64,000 nucleotides of DNA, taken from Odontesthes bonariensis (taxonomy: Eukaryota > Chordata > Actinopteri > Atheriniformes > Atherinopsidae). Position 1 is the stretch's first letter, and each line of letters begins with the position of its first letter. The notes below the pieces were generated by a model. It did no database searches. It worked only from the letters and a program-made list of their open reading frames with translations, and was not told the DNA's origin. Positions 41,801 to 53,450 of this stretch are shown here, in pieces. The stretch covers positions 19,027,209 to 19,091,208 of the forward strand of contig NC_134510.1 of assembly GCF_027942865.1 (NCBI RefSeq). The letters are read 5' to 3'. Both the position numbers and the translations under genes were made by a program.

Positions 41801-42683
41801 GGACTTTCTGGCCAGTAAATAAAACTGAGCACAAGGCTGTGAAAGGAAATCCAATGTTTGACTCACCTCTTTTCTTACACATGCCCCCTCTTGATTTCCT
41901 AGTTCAGTGAGGGCTTTTGTTAAAACTGAGAGCAAAGATAACAAGTCATTTTTTACACTTACACTAAAATTTGATCAATGGCCTTATCTTAAACTTTAAA
42001 AGCAATTTTTGTGTTTTTCTGGGTGCCAGTTCCTTGAGAAACACCTCTCTGGCTTTCATTTAAGCCTGAATTCTGTTTTTCACTTGTCTTAAAGGCGTTG
42101 AAAAAAAATGAAGCATAGCTCAACTTTGAATTTTATTAGTTCTGTCTGTCTGAGTCAGCAGGGGAGGGAGCTACTGGATGTTGTAAAATGAAAAACACAC
42201 ACAGGGAGGCATTCCCTCCAAGAGTCTACGGGTAAGCAGACAGCTAGCTAGTAAACTGCAGGATATTTAATGCTTGGTGGCTTTATCATCAGCTCTGCAG
42301 ACCCCAAAAAGTGCTCGGGGTATCTCCTTAGAAAGTTTTACACTCAACAATATAGTTTACGCTCCGGTCCATTTACGAGATCAGAAATCAAACTTATTAA
42401 ATCCCCAACAGTGTGAACAAATAATAATTAACACTGCAAACATCCAAGAATCCAAACAGCTGTATGCATGCATAATTATACAGCATACTATTATTTCCCA
42501 GTATACACATCTACTGTATCAAGTTAACATTAGAGTTGTGCTCCAGAACAACTTTTTGCAGTCAACGCACAATTCAATTTTACCTTTAGCTCCAGGGAGG
42601 AGGGAATTCGTGCAGACTTCTGTAGATGCAGAGATGTAGCTGAACATTGCTAGAAGCACACAGAGTCTCAACAATGGAGACAT
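32584..42683 (-). CDS. colec10: colec10-like collectin (CL-L1), complete, atypical lectin domain
   Basis: Collectins are secreted pattern-recognition lectins of innate immunity; COLEC10 forms heteromers with COLEC11 that bind microbial glycans and MASPs. Seven minus-strand exons give 825 bp, 274 aa (human CL-L1 is 277). Residues 1-20 are a signal peptide (MSPLLRLCVLLAMFSYIS). STEVC carries the N-terminal cysteine. Residues 31-102 are 24 uninterrupted Gly-X-Y triplets. CDCGRYRKVVEQLD begins the helical neck, and residues 146-258 are the C-type lectin domain with all four cysteines. The neck and ETEERYYLLVKE favour COLEC10 over COLEC11. The domain lacks the EPN/EPS motif, has W-S-P instead of W-N-D, is split by an 88-bp intron and ends in a Gly/Arg tail. 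Calcium-dependent sugar binding by the canonical site is therefore doubtful. A teleost paralogue is the main alternative. Confidence 0.92.
32891..33102 (-). CDS. colec10: colec10 exon 6: first half of lectin domain
   Basis: 212 bp encoding the domain from VLGLKETEERYYLLVKE through NCKLRGGTLAMPK and MADYISQAGLTRVFVGVQ to KDM, donor GTGAGT. Contains the first conserved cysteine. Confidence 0.94.
33401..34138. mobile_element. non-autonomous Tc1/mariner-type element in colec10 intron 5
   Basis: Inverted ends CAACTCCAATTCCAAAAA and TTTTTGGAATTGGAGCTG are flanked by TA on both sides (33399-33400, 34139-34140), the TA target duplication of Tc1/mariner elements. The ends resemble a common fish family. 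No usable transposase remains. Confidence 0.75.
34426..34521 (-). CDS. colec10: colec10 exon 5: neck
   Basis: 96 bp encoding TTCDCGRYRKVVEQLDANVG then KLKNAVKFVKN, the trimerising alpha-helical neck. The CDCGRYRK start is characteristic of CL-L1/CL-K1 collectins. Confidence 0.95.
34626..34679 (-). CDS. colec10: colec10 exon 4: collagen repeats
   Basis: 54 bp, the classic collagen exon unit, encoding GDRGHNGLDGPTGLKGKE. Acceptor CTTCTGCAG, donor GTACTT. Confidence 0.94.
34680..36365. other. colec10 intron 3
   Basis: AT-rich intron with an (AT/CA)-rich tract near 34965-35010. No additional collagen exon or known mobile element was seen. Confidence 0.65.
36366..36437 (-). CDS. colec10: colec10 exon 3: collagen repeats
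   Basis: 72 bp encoding GVPGEPGLKGEEGHTGKMG then PVGDK. Acceptor TCTCCTTCAG, donor GTACAG. Confidence 0.94.
36438..40880. other. colec10 intron 2
   Basis: Intron of about 4.4 kb. It carries the Tc1 remnant at 39.5-40.5 kb. The rest is AT-rich with no exon recognised. Confidence 0.65.
39480..40510 (+). mobile_element. Tc1-like transposon remnant with gutted transposase
   Basis: Plus-strand readings give Tc1 transposase words in order: KIHKWKTFK-like HKWKTFKAVSNLPRS near 39765, ISNIKSHDSTIRKRLNKC near 39930, ARRSLFSLK near 39985 and KHGGGGVVIWTCFAAPG near 40140-40190. The DNA near 40340-40360 jumps across the segment that should hold the second and third catalytic acidic residues, and another internal deletion lies near 40015. 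Stops and frameshifts are present. Terminal inverted repeats are not clear. It lies in colec10 intron 2 in the opposite orientation. Confidence 0.88.
40881..40952 (-). CDS. colec10: colec10 exon 2: collagen repeats
   Basis: 72 bp, a typical collagen exon size, encoding GDQGVTGEEGDQGKLG then KSGPPGVP. GT/AG borders and phase match both neighbours. Confidence 0.93.
40953..42583. other. colec10 intron 1
   Basis: Intron between signal-peptide exon and first collagen exon; nothing else recognised. Confidence 0.6.
42584..42683 (-). CDS. colec10: colec10 exon 1: signal peptide and N-terminal segment
   Basis: ATG at 42683-42681, chosen because it gives a clean signal peptide directly before TEVCTNSLLPGAK. 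Ends AAA G|GTAAAA. The frame stays open upstream to about 42872, so a longer N-terminus is formally possible. Confidence 0.88.
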
Positions 42684-45600
42684 CTCGAAATTTCCCCAAA
42701 TCAATGAATGAGATCCAGATTTTTTGGTTTGTTTCAGCTGAGAGTTGCTAAGCCAAGGCAGGACCATTGCAAGCAAAATGTGCAACGTTAATGAGACAAC
42801 TGCAGAGTCCATCAGGGGAAAGCTGTTGTTTATGGAACACACAGATACACTAAAACAGATGCACATACACACCCCAGTCAGTCTTATCAGGGGCTTGTCA
42901 AAATCTCAAACAACACACAGCAGACTACTGCATTCCTCTGTTTGTCTTGCCCCTCGGATTTCTAACTGTTCAATACTTTCCACATTCAAGCCATTATTTA
43001 GACCGATATCCCAATGAAAAGTCAGTGAAGGGATATATATATAGTGAGAACGGTAAAATATACTTAGTCTGTTGATCATAGAAAGTCTTACTTGTGCAAA
43101 ATTAATTAAAATGAAAGCTTTCTTTATCCTCTGCCAAGTGTAAAACATTGTGCGTGCGCAACCTTCTGGATAACAAGCTAAACCCTAAAATATCAAGACA
43201 ACAATTACCAGCAAGATGCTATAATGAATGAACAAGACGATTAACAGTCAGTTCATGTACAAACTTTTTGGTCAATAGAGTAACCTGAAACTGCATAATA
43301 CACATGAATTTGAAGCAGACAGATCTCATTTGTGTCTTTTAAACAAAAACCTAAACACAGTCAAACCAAATAAAATCTTTATTAACCACATGGGATTTTT
43401 AACTGGCAAAGTAAAACTTAATGAATGTCTGGAGCGAAAGTATTTTTATTTTATTCATTTTTTTTTAACAGATAAGTTTATTGTAACCAGATGATCAGAA
43501 GACGTTTTACTTTCTTCACCTGTCAGTGGTTTCAGAATTGTAGTTCACTGATGTAAATAAACTAGAGAGACACTCTGAAAGGGACATCACAGACATCACA
43601 TCCCCCTTGCTGACAAAGGAACGAAAGATTTTTTAAATTATGGAGATTGCAGATATATTTTTCTAATTTATGGTCAAAATTGATAGCCAAATCATTTTGA
43701 ACTGTCTATATCGATTTCAACTATTTTTAGAGATAAAGCCTGTTTTCTGTTTGAAAAATTGTATCATGCCACCAACCTAAATATTGCTGGGAACCAAACA
43801 CACACCAGTGCAAAAGCTTTCTCCCCCAACAGGATAATGTCCCATGCCATATCTACAAAACTGCACATGAAGGACATAACAACAATGACAGAGAGTCAGC
43901 TGCATTGACCCTGCAAAAGAGTGTGCCAGAACCAGCCCTGTCCTCAGAGGCCACACCCCAGAACCCAAAGGACCATCTGCCAGTGTCACCACACTGCACA
44001 AAACTAGACGGTACGCTGGTGGTTATAGTCAACTGGTTGATCGCCATGTGTCGTTGATGCTTCTAATTTGAGCATAAAATCATTATTAAATTGCTATTTT
44101 TACATTTCAAGCGCTAATATGATGATATATGCAAAAATGACAGTTACATTATTTCTCTTAGTTTTAGTTTCCAGTCTTTTTGTCAAATGGAGGTGAGCAT
44201 TTTTTGATCCAGACACTTATTTGCAACGCAGATGTGACTCTTGGCAAGGAGAGTAATTAGAATTTTACAATAAACTCAACTACTCATTTTATATGAAAAA
44301 AGAAACAATGGGACAACAGGAGCGGTTCCATTTGGATGATTAATTAGTTTGTAAACGTAGTTCACAAATGCAGTCAGAACTTTCTGTTTCTGGAGAGGAA
44401 ATGTGCACATGAGAGAGACAGATGTGGCCCACTTGTTTTATGTCTTCACATTACCTAATCATATGTGTGTGACAATAATGCATCACCGGTCAGACATGAT
44501 TCCTATTTGTTTGAGGGGAATACTTTTAACATGAGTACAGAAGTACAGAAGCTCAGTCAAGACATTTTTAAAACAGTTTGTTAATTTGTTCATTCAACAA
44601 ATTATTTATGCTCTAGTATCTTCATTTACTTATAGGAATACATGCCCTCATCACCAAAAAAAAAGGTCAACGCACAAGAATGAAGGCGCTTTTGTGCACT
44701 CAGATTCTCACCTACAGGGATTTACAGGCTTTTTAGGGCCTGGGAAGGACAGACAGACATCAGGGAGTGGGATAGAGGAATGGAAAAAGGCGAAAAGAGA
44801 TAATGAGGCTGAACAATAGTCAGAGAAAAAGAAAAAAGGCAAGAAATAGGGCAAGAGACGGGGACGAATAACAAATAAAACGAGTGTGGTCAGAGCCACA
44901 TGTCTTGGCAGGCCCGGGGATCTTCTTATTCAAGAGTTGTGATTTCTGGGATGTCGTAAGTGCGCGATCAGAAAGAAAAGTCATTGAGGGTATTATTGAG
45001 CTTAGCTCTTTGAAGCACAGGGAGGGGTTGATTATATCAGGAAACTTAGAAAAAAAAGAAGATTAATCTTAATCAGACTGTTACTCTCCGGGGGCCTGAA
45101 TTTGCACGATATCACTTTGAAAAGCTGCTCGTCAGAGGAGTTAAATGCTTTGTTTTTATTATAGTGGGTGGCCTTTCATGAACTTCTCTGTGTTTATTCA
45201 TACTTACAGCCAAGTTCAAATTTATTTCACCTGTTGAAAATACTGCACTGGCTCAATACTCATCTTGTCATTAATCAATTCTTGTTATTAATTCTGATGT
45301 TTGTTTTTTTTGGGTTTATTTTTGAAACGCATAATAAACCACACAGACGTACTTGAAAATCTTTCAGGCCTTTTCGTCAGGGACAGAGTCTGACAACAGT
45401 TTTGGCCAGAGTCAGTTTTGGTCTCTACCACTGTTTGCTCCAAGCGTCAAACTCGTTACGTTGTTTCAGCTGAGGAATTTTGTTGATGTTGAAAGCCGTG
45501 CACTTTGGGGCAAATGCTTCTTTCTGTAATGGCTCTGGATTTTGTGTTGTTAACAATGACTGGCTGCTTAATGACAGTTTGAAAGAGACTAATAGGGACA

Positions 45601-48600
45601 GGAGCATATGATATGGCCAGAATGTGAGGAAAATAAAATAAAATCATATCCAGTGACGAGGCTGTCACTCTCATGATTTGAGCATTGTTTTGATCTTCAA
45701 TTCAAATGACAGATTTACCACCTCTACTGGGTATGTCCCTCTCCCACCTCTCCTTCAATGACAGCTGTGACAGGCTTCAGAGACTGGATAGATGAGTTAC
45801 AGATTTTTTCATGTGAACTGCTCGGCTTATTTGCAAATATCTATCAGATGCAGAGCAACATTGCCTTTTGCATCTACTATGAATTCCAGAGCATTTTTTC
45901 TATCTTTCTTTTTTCCACTCTGGCCTCCATCAACACTGGTGGGAAATATCAAGCTCTTTAGATACAAAATGCTCCATTATGTTCATCATACTGGTATGCT
46001 TTGTCTGTCTACTGTTTGGTTGCCTTTGGTGGACAAGTTGTGTCCTGCAGAAGTATCTCAGCCTTTTCACTGTTAACGCTGCCCAACAGTAAAGCTGCAG
46101 GTTGGAAAACCAAAAGAATGAGCTTAAAATCCCTAAAATGCTCCATAAAGCTAAAGCAATTTTTGTTGTTTGTCCCTTCAGTTATCAATCATTCTCTCAA
46201 TTTGTATTGACCTTCTTTGTTACATTACTTCAGGGAAGGTCTGGGAAAGTGTGGCATGCGCACATACATATGCACAGGAACAACCCTGTTATTCTGACGG
46301 CTAATTGTTTACATGTGGTTCAAAATTGCTCCTCTAATAAAGAATGGGATTCACACTCCTGGATTGAGGGTTGACTTCGTAGTGGTAACCACCACACAAC
46401 AACTCAGTTTTCACTGCTGCTCACAATCCCTGCTGGAAGTGCAATTTGTACTTTAAAACAGCACTAAGAGCCTAATCGTCCTACATGTGTGTCGGTGACA
46501 AATCAGTCAACAGCAACTTCAGCACATTAAACATTTACGTAACCTCTGCTGTAAACTGCTTTAATTGACTGCAAAGAATGCATGTCACAAGTGGCCTGTG
46601 CTGCTTGTACTTACTGGTACAGTGTTTACTACCGATTCGAGCTCAGGCAAAGATTTTTTTTTTAGAAATGCAGGCTCGCCACAAACAGTGGTGACAGCCA
46701 AACTCATATGTTTTTTATGATTTCACTTTATGACTCAGTTGATTTTCAGCATCTTCTAAACGATCCTCACGAGGAATTAGTTAAAGTCACGTTTCAATTA
46801 GCTTCAGCACATGAGCACTGCCATCACTGAAACACTTTGAATCAGGAACTCAACATCTTGGAATAACATTGAAGCATCCACTAACTGCAGCCCCTTCATT
46901 TGTATGGAGGGAAATATGACGCATGCTTAAACATTTGTGTTTCCACATTAGGGCAAAACTCATTTTCAAGTGTTTCCCCTGACAAGGTACAAAATCTTCT
47001 TTAGGAGGAAGGACCATGGGACACTTCCTGACAAAGACGGGCAACGATTTTCAACTTTTCGAAGTCGTTGAACTATAAGAAATCGAATTGTTTGAGACTA
47101 TGGTATTGCTATGGAGCTATTTGGATATGACAGCCAGCAGGGGGTAATAGGTTACTACCCACAACGGCCTTTATGCACATAGTTTTTGCCTACCGCCATG
47201 TAAACAACAACAGAAGAGTGGTTCAATGTGTCTCGCACTGTGGGCTTAGGTGCTCCAACAGGAGGAAACATGCAAAGCTAAAGACTGCTGCTGTCAAACA
47301 TGGCTGTGTGGAGCACCCAGTACGATCATGATTTTACCAAAGCCCTGCACTATTATTCAAGAGCGAAGTACCCTCACTTTTTTCTTTATTTTTTTTTTAC
47401 CTATGCAAGATGCAGTTTGTGACAAGTATGACGATGTATGATGTAGCACTGCATCGCTAAAGAACGTGATAGCAAAATAAACAGATGTTGTGATAAAAGT
47501 GACTGGCTGTCAAAAGTCGAAAAACGGTCAAATAATTCCCCTGTAATTTCGAATTGTACACTGTGCAATCCTGCTTTCTATCCTCGGACGCAACATCGGC
47601 TGAAGCCCTTTGGTTACTTTCTGGTTGGGTGTAGGTAATAATATTACTCGGTAAGGGTTAGTAATCAAAACTACAAGGTTCAGGGTAGAAAACGGTCATG
47701 CATAGGGTTAAAATGCATGCTTTTCACGATTCCACAGTCAGTATTTTCACCGATTGATTTCACCGACACTTTCCATGACCGTTAGAGTTGGCATATTCTT
47801 TGGAATTCATTTGCACCGAAAAATAGGTCGTTTTTGCTTATCAATCATGGGTCAGATGGAGATTAGCTTGTGATTAGATAAATCTGATCGGTGAGTATCA
47901 TCCATCGGGCATTGGGTCAAATGTGTTGAGGTGGGGAAAAAATCTTTGTTTTCACACATTCTAATTTGGTGATAAAAGTTACAAAACATTTGTGCAAGTT
48001 ACCAAACTTAAATCTCCATCTTAGCTCCATAAAGACACAGCTGGCTTTGCTGACTGGAAGGAAAGGAAGTGTATCACAGAGGTGAGGTATTGTTTTCTCC
48101 AGTATAGGTTTTATTGAAGATGGGTCAAGTCCAGATTTGAAATGCTTTTTTTTCACACTGGCACTGTTCTCAAATATCTGGCCCTCCATGCCTGACCTCA
48201 CTGTCTAACCAATCGTGGAAAGACTCTCTCAGAGTGGTCAGAGCATCACAATCACTTCCCAACTTCCATTATAATCTGAAAACTCCCACAGTATGAATTT
48301 CCCTTTTTACTCACTGCAAAAGCTCCAAAGAAACAAAGAGAACCTTACCCAACACAAAGTTCGTCAAAAATGTTCGTCAAATTTACTGAACATTTGTTGT
48401 TCCACTAAATAGAGCATGTCTGCCCTGATTGTGAGTCACTTTACTGGGAAAACACGGACAACTAAATTGCCTTTTAAAAGCTAAATTCTTTCCAGCAAAT
48501 CGTACAGAAGATTAGAGATTAAAAATGCAGCTTCTGTTAATTTCAGAAAATTAGGGGCCATTACATAACACTACAAAGAGTATGGTGATTTTTTTTTTCA

Positions 48601-51600
48601 GACTGTTTCAGACAGCAAGCTTTCACGCAAAACCGTTTCTCACAACTTTGGTCTTTGAGGACTTGGCACATCAGTACAGAGCACATTTTCCTCTTCTTAT
48701 CTTGACCTCTTAAAGCCAAAAAAACGTTTGTGATTTTTGAAACTAAGGAAGTCTCGATCAAAACAATAACAAAATAACTAGTTTGTTGATGCTGTGAATC
48801 AGCATGGGATAATAGAAGTTGTCCTAACAACTGACGATGAAAATCTCCCTGACAAGAAGCCATGTTTATGGACAACTTAATGGAGATGTACTGCTGCTTC
48901 ATGCCTGGCGCAAACTTTGTTCTGTCACTATTGATATTTACGAATGAGGTGCAAAGATAATTGGATACAATCATCTTTGCTCTTGGCCCTGCTTCACATG
49001 CATCCATGGGAGTTTCCATTTCAGAGATCAAAATCCAGAGAGGGAATTATTTAAATGAATCAGGCAGATTAAATGTGCTGTGATTTTTACTGCATGGAGG
49101 ACACACAGGTGTTGTACAACACAGGCATGGTGGACAGTAGGCTGAAGAGACTGTTAGGTAAGTGCAAAATGTTTTCTTTAGTATTGTTATGTTGTCGCAT
49201 GCAAAACTTTAGTGACTCTTCCTCACTTAGGAGCACTGTCTGATTTTCAAAGTAAACCTGTAGTCCTCTTTAATCTTTATTAAAGAGTGCTTGTTAAATA
49301 TTGTGACTGAACAGATTACCAGGAGCGACACAAATTTGCAATGCTCCTGATAGACTGCTTTTGTCATCGCTGAAATGAGCTCTTGTGCAGTTTTGTAATG
49401 CATTGTAGTTTTATAACCTCACTCGGAGAACTGGACACACTAATTGTACCTATTTATGATTTGTGACCACATCATTTTCTCATTACAGTTAATCTAGACC
49501 AGTATGTGCTATTTGTGTTACCTTATTTAAACCGGGAACCAGGAGACCAGGAACTATCTGCCATTTAAAAATATGATGTAAAGTCCCCAATACTGTATGA
49601 GAAAAACAACACAAAATATAAATTTCTTTCTTATTTTACCAATTCCATGTTTGCCTATTTATTCATCCCATTGCGAGGAATGAATTCCTTTCATCTCATC
49701 GGATAAACTATAGCTTACATGTGATCGTGCTCTTAGAAGTGGAATCTTGGATTTCTTTAAAGTAGGAAAGCAAAGATGTCATAATAAGGTTCCTTTTTCA
49801 CTTGAATGCTGAAAATTTGCATGGCCACACATGGCTGAGGTTCCTCTGTGAGCTTAAATTGACACACCTATTGATATAATACCTTATGTGTCAATGGCCA
49901 AGCCTATTGACTGAACTTCTCACGATCCATACAAACCAGCTGAGTCTGTGCAAAGTTTTAAAAACTACATATTAAAAAGTATGAATGTGGTACGTGCATG
50001 AAAACCAAGGAAAGCATTCATTTTCTCAATGAAAAGATGATACTTTCTTAAAGACATCAGTCTGACATTTGTTTGACACAGAAACAGTATTATGGAAAAT
50101 AATGGCGTTGTGGTTGGGGTGATGGATGGGTATTTATGTCTGCCTTCAGCTTTGCTGACTTTGTTTCAGAATCCAGCTCTTCCAGGGAGTATTTTACTGA
50201 GAAAACTTTTCATTTATAGCAAAAGTTTGTTTTTTAAACCATGACCCGAAGCTTTCCCCAACCTTAAGTAAACTGTTTGGTTGCTAACCCTCATCTCAAA
50301 TAGTGTCTTTTTAACATGATCCTGGCATTAACCAAATTATTTTAAATGGCTGCCATGAATTTAGCCAACACACAGATAAAATCAACTGATAACATCAGGT
50401 TGATACCTTACACAGTTGAAGTTTGTTTCGTTCCCATATCACAAAATCTAATGTTACTGTGTTGAACAGACTACCTTCAGTATATCAAAGGTCAGCTTTG
50501 ATGTCATTAAAAACCTTCCAGACACAGTTCTACCCTCTGGAAAAAATACTGATCCCTGAGTACAGCAGCAGCAGGAGACCTCTTATTTAACTGAGTTCTG
50601 ACTTATTGCATGCTGCTGTGACAGCAAGGCCAGAAGCTGCTTCGCCTTGAATGTCTGAGAGAGGGTGTTTGTGTGTGTATGTCATCATGGCAATATGTGT
50701 TCATGGATGCATCAACTGTTGTAGGAAACAACACAAAGGCTGTTTTGAGGACTACAGCAGCTGTTCATATGTCTGTTTTTTTCCCCCAGTCTGTGTCTCT
50801 GAATGAAATAGAGCTGCATATGTGCATGATACAGGCATGAAGCTTTACAGGTGTGTAGTTGAGATAAAAATAAAGACCCACGTGGAAAATGGGTGAGGTG
50901 CTGGGAATAGGGGAGCTAAGGAACCACTGGGCCCCCACTTAATCTCCATTTACTTGACAGACTGTGACAGCTCCTGATTTAAGTACCTTTATTTGTTGTA
51001 TGAACAGTAATAACCACTGTAACTAGTAATCTTTTCACATGGTGTGTGTGTTTGTTTGTCATCATGGCAACATGTCCTAGACACACCCGCTGTAGCGGGA
51101 ACTACCAAAGAGTTGCTTTGTGCTACTCCCCCAGGTGTTAATACATCTGTCTGGCTGTCCGGGGACAGTTTTTTTTCAACATGACAACTGTGTGAGATGC
51201 CTAAGACGCCACAGAACTTCACAGGTTTTGTAGCTGATGGCCTCCAGTTGCATAAGCCATATCTGTTTACTTTGCGAATCCCATCACAGGGTTTTAAGCC
51301 CTTATTGTATCTGGTTAATCTTTAGTTTGCACCTCAATCAATGTATCAATGACAATGAATGTAAAATATATACGAGTGTGTACTCATCTTTGTTTCTACT
51401 AGGGATCAGTGAATGCACACTGTATGATGTTAAACTCATTATAGCGTGACGCTCTGATGTAAGGCTTTATTTGCTGTCATTTGCATTGTTTCCATCGTAG
51501 CTTCCTGGAGAAAGTCCCGGGGGAAGTTTGACCAGCTTCCCTGATCCCTTCAGATGGATTCTCAATAGTGTTCTTCTCAGAGTTTAAAAGCATGTTCTAT

Positions 51601-53400
51601 TTTTAGAAGAGAGCGGGAAGGCAATGAGCCCACACGTTTATTTTTGCATCTGTAAAAAGAGAGCTTATTGTCCGACCGATCAATAATTCACCGTCATGGT
51701 AAACAGACAGGAAAATAAGCAGCCATTCAGGCAGACAAACAGAGACATTCATGCGGGGGTCACTGTCTGGAGGTGAGAGACCATGTGCTGTGCTGAAGGA
51801 TAAACTTACCGTAATTATCACCTGTGGGATGCTAAACTCTGATATCCCTGGCTGTGTCTTCACTTGTCTCACTTCAACTGATTTATAACAGCTGTTCGAC
51901 GAATATTTTGATAAATGATGTAATTAAACATCTTGACAAAGGATTCTGTTTTTGTTGAGTAAAGCTGGTTATTGTACATGTGGAGCGAAAGTTTGCCGAA
52001 CCACACAAATTTTTCCATTTCTGTTTTTAGGAAAGTAAATTGAAACGACACAGTAAAGGCGCTGCCGAGCCTGTTCCAGTAACAAATTAAATATATCAGA
52101 TCATTTTCTCCTCCTTGACATCAAACAGTGTAGCAATGCAGTCTAATACCATCAGCACACTCAGACGTTGCTACATTTATCCTTATGAGCACCTGAGAAA
52201 TCTTTTAATCAAGAAATAATCTCAGTGAGATTATAACCCCCTAGAAATGTAGCCTCTAAGGATACAAAATACTATTTGGAGTATAGATTGATTGTGCAAA
52301 CGTCACTCTCGATGAAACGTGGGATTAGATAGGGAGCCATAAGCCACAAATTGTCGTGTGCAAGTAGCTGGCAATATTAAATAATATGAGTCAGATGGGT
52401 GTTGAGAAAACCACCTCTAGAGTCCTCAGCATTTCTCACGGTTCCACCTCACTGCTTTGGATGTCACAGTGTTTTTATAATGTAGCTCATCCAGACCTGT
52501 GGTTGCACTTTAATATTAGAAATCCTTCCTGTTCTCCATGATTGACTTAAGTCTGAATTCCTCATGCGTGTGTCTGAACTACACCTACATTGAGTTCCTT
52601 AATGTCTGGCAGATTGTGGTTTATCAATGTAGCACACCCTGGATCACAATAAGAAGTACCATTACCGTATTTTTAAATTGAGCATGCCCAAAAAGATTTT
52701 CTTTTATTAGTTTCTCAATTGTGCTTTGGCACTATCAGTGGTGGGATGTTTTTTTTAAACATTTTTTATTGATGGCATTTCCATGAATGTGGACACAGAC
52801 TTTATTTTTAGGATACTGCCAACCACTTTGTTTACTTACCATTTTATGAGCTATTATGTTCACCAGACATAGCAGGCTGTCAAAAATACAGACAGACTTC
52901 GGTGCTAAGCTTCATGTCCCTTGTCGGTTAAGAAGATTTCAAGAGCAAACTCCTCAGAGTCTTTCCTCTGAGTGGGATTGTCTTGTGCAAGCATGGACTG
53001 ATCATTCTTGTAGGCATTTCAAATGACTACATGTTAAGATATAGTGTCACCCAATTTAGAAAAATAGCAACAGTACAAAATCATTTCTAAATATGTGTCC
53101 ATGAGACAATTTTTTTGTTCAGCGCACTGAGATTTTCTCGGTAATCGCTTTTTGATTGTTGGATCCAACCAGTTAGCAATTTATGTCATTTTAACTGTCC
53201 TTTAAACACAGCCCCTTTAATAGTTGGATGAAAATGATGGAAAACCTTTAATGATACTTTCATGTCACTGTGGACAAATTAGTGTTTTGGAGAATTCCCC
53301 TTGAACACGTTGTGAAAGTGGTTTGGTTGCAGTTGAAAAGCTTCCCGTTCTTCTGCATCAGCTTCTTGGCAGCTTGGCCTGTTTGTCTCACACTGAGACT
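42684..53400. other. colec10 upstream region and spacer, no gene seen
   Basis: The part next to 42684 should hold the colec10 promoter and 5' UTR, without a recognisable element. The rest is AT-rich spacer. Short open frames here have no family resemblance or splice support. In human, TNFRSF11B lies upstream of COLEC10; I saw no trace of it. Confidence 0.5.
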
Positions 53401-53410
53401 TTGGAGGGTT

Positions 53411-53412
53411 AC

Positions 53413-53448
<36 letters not shown>
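53411..53448. repeat. (CA)n microsatellite
   Basis: About 18 CA units. Confidence 0.95.
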
Positions 53449-53450
<2 letters not shown>
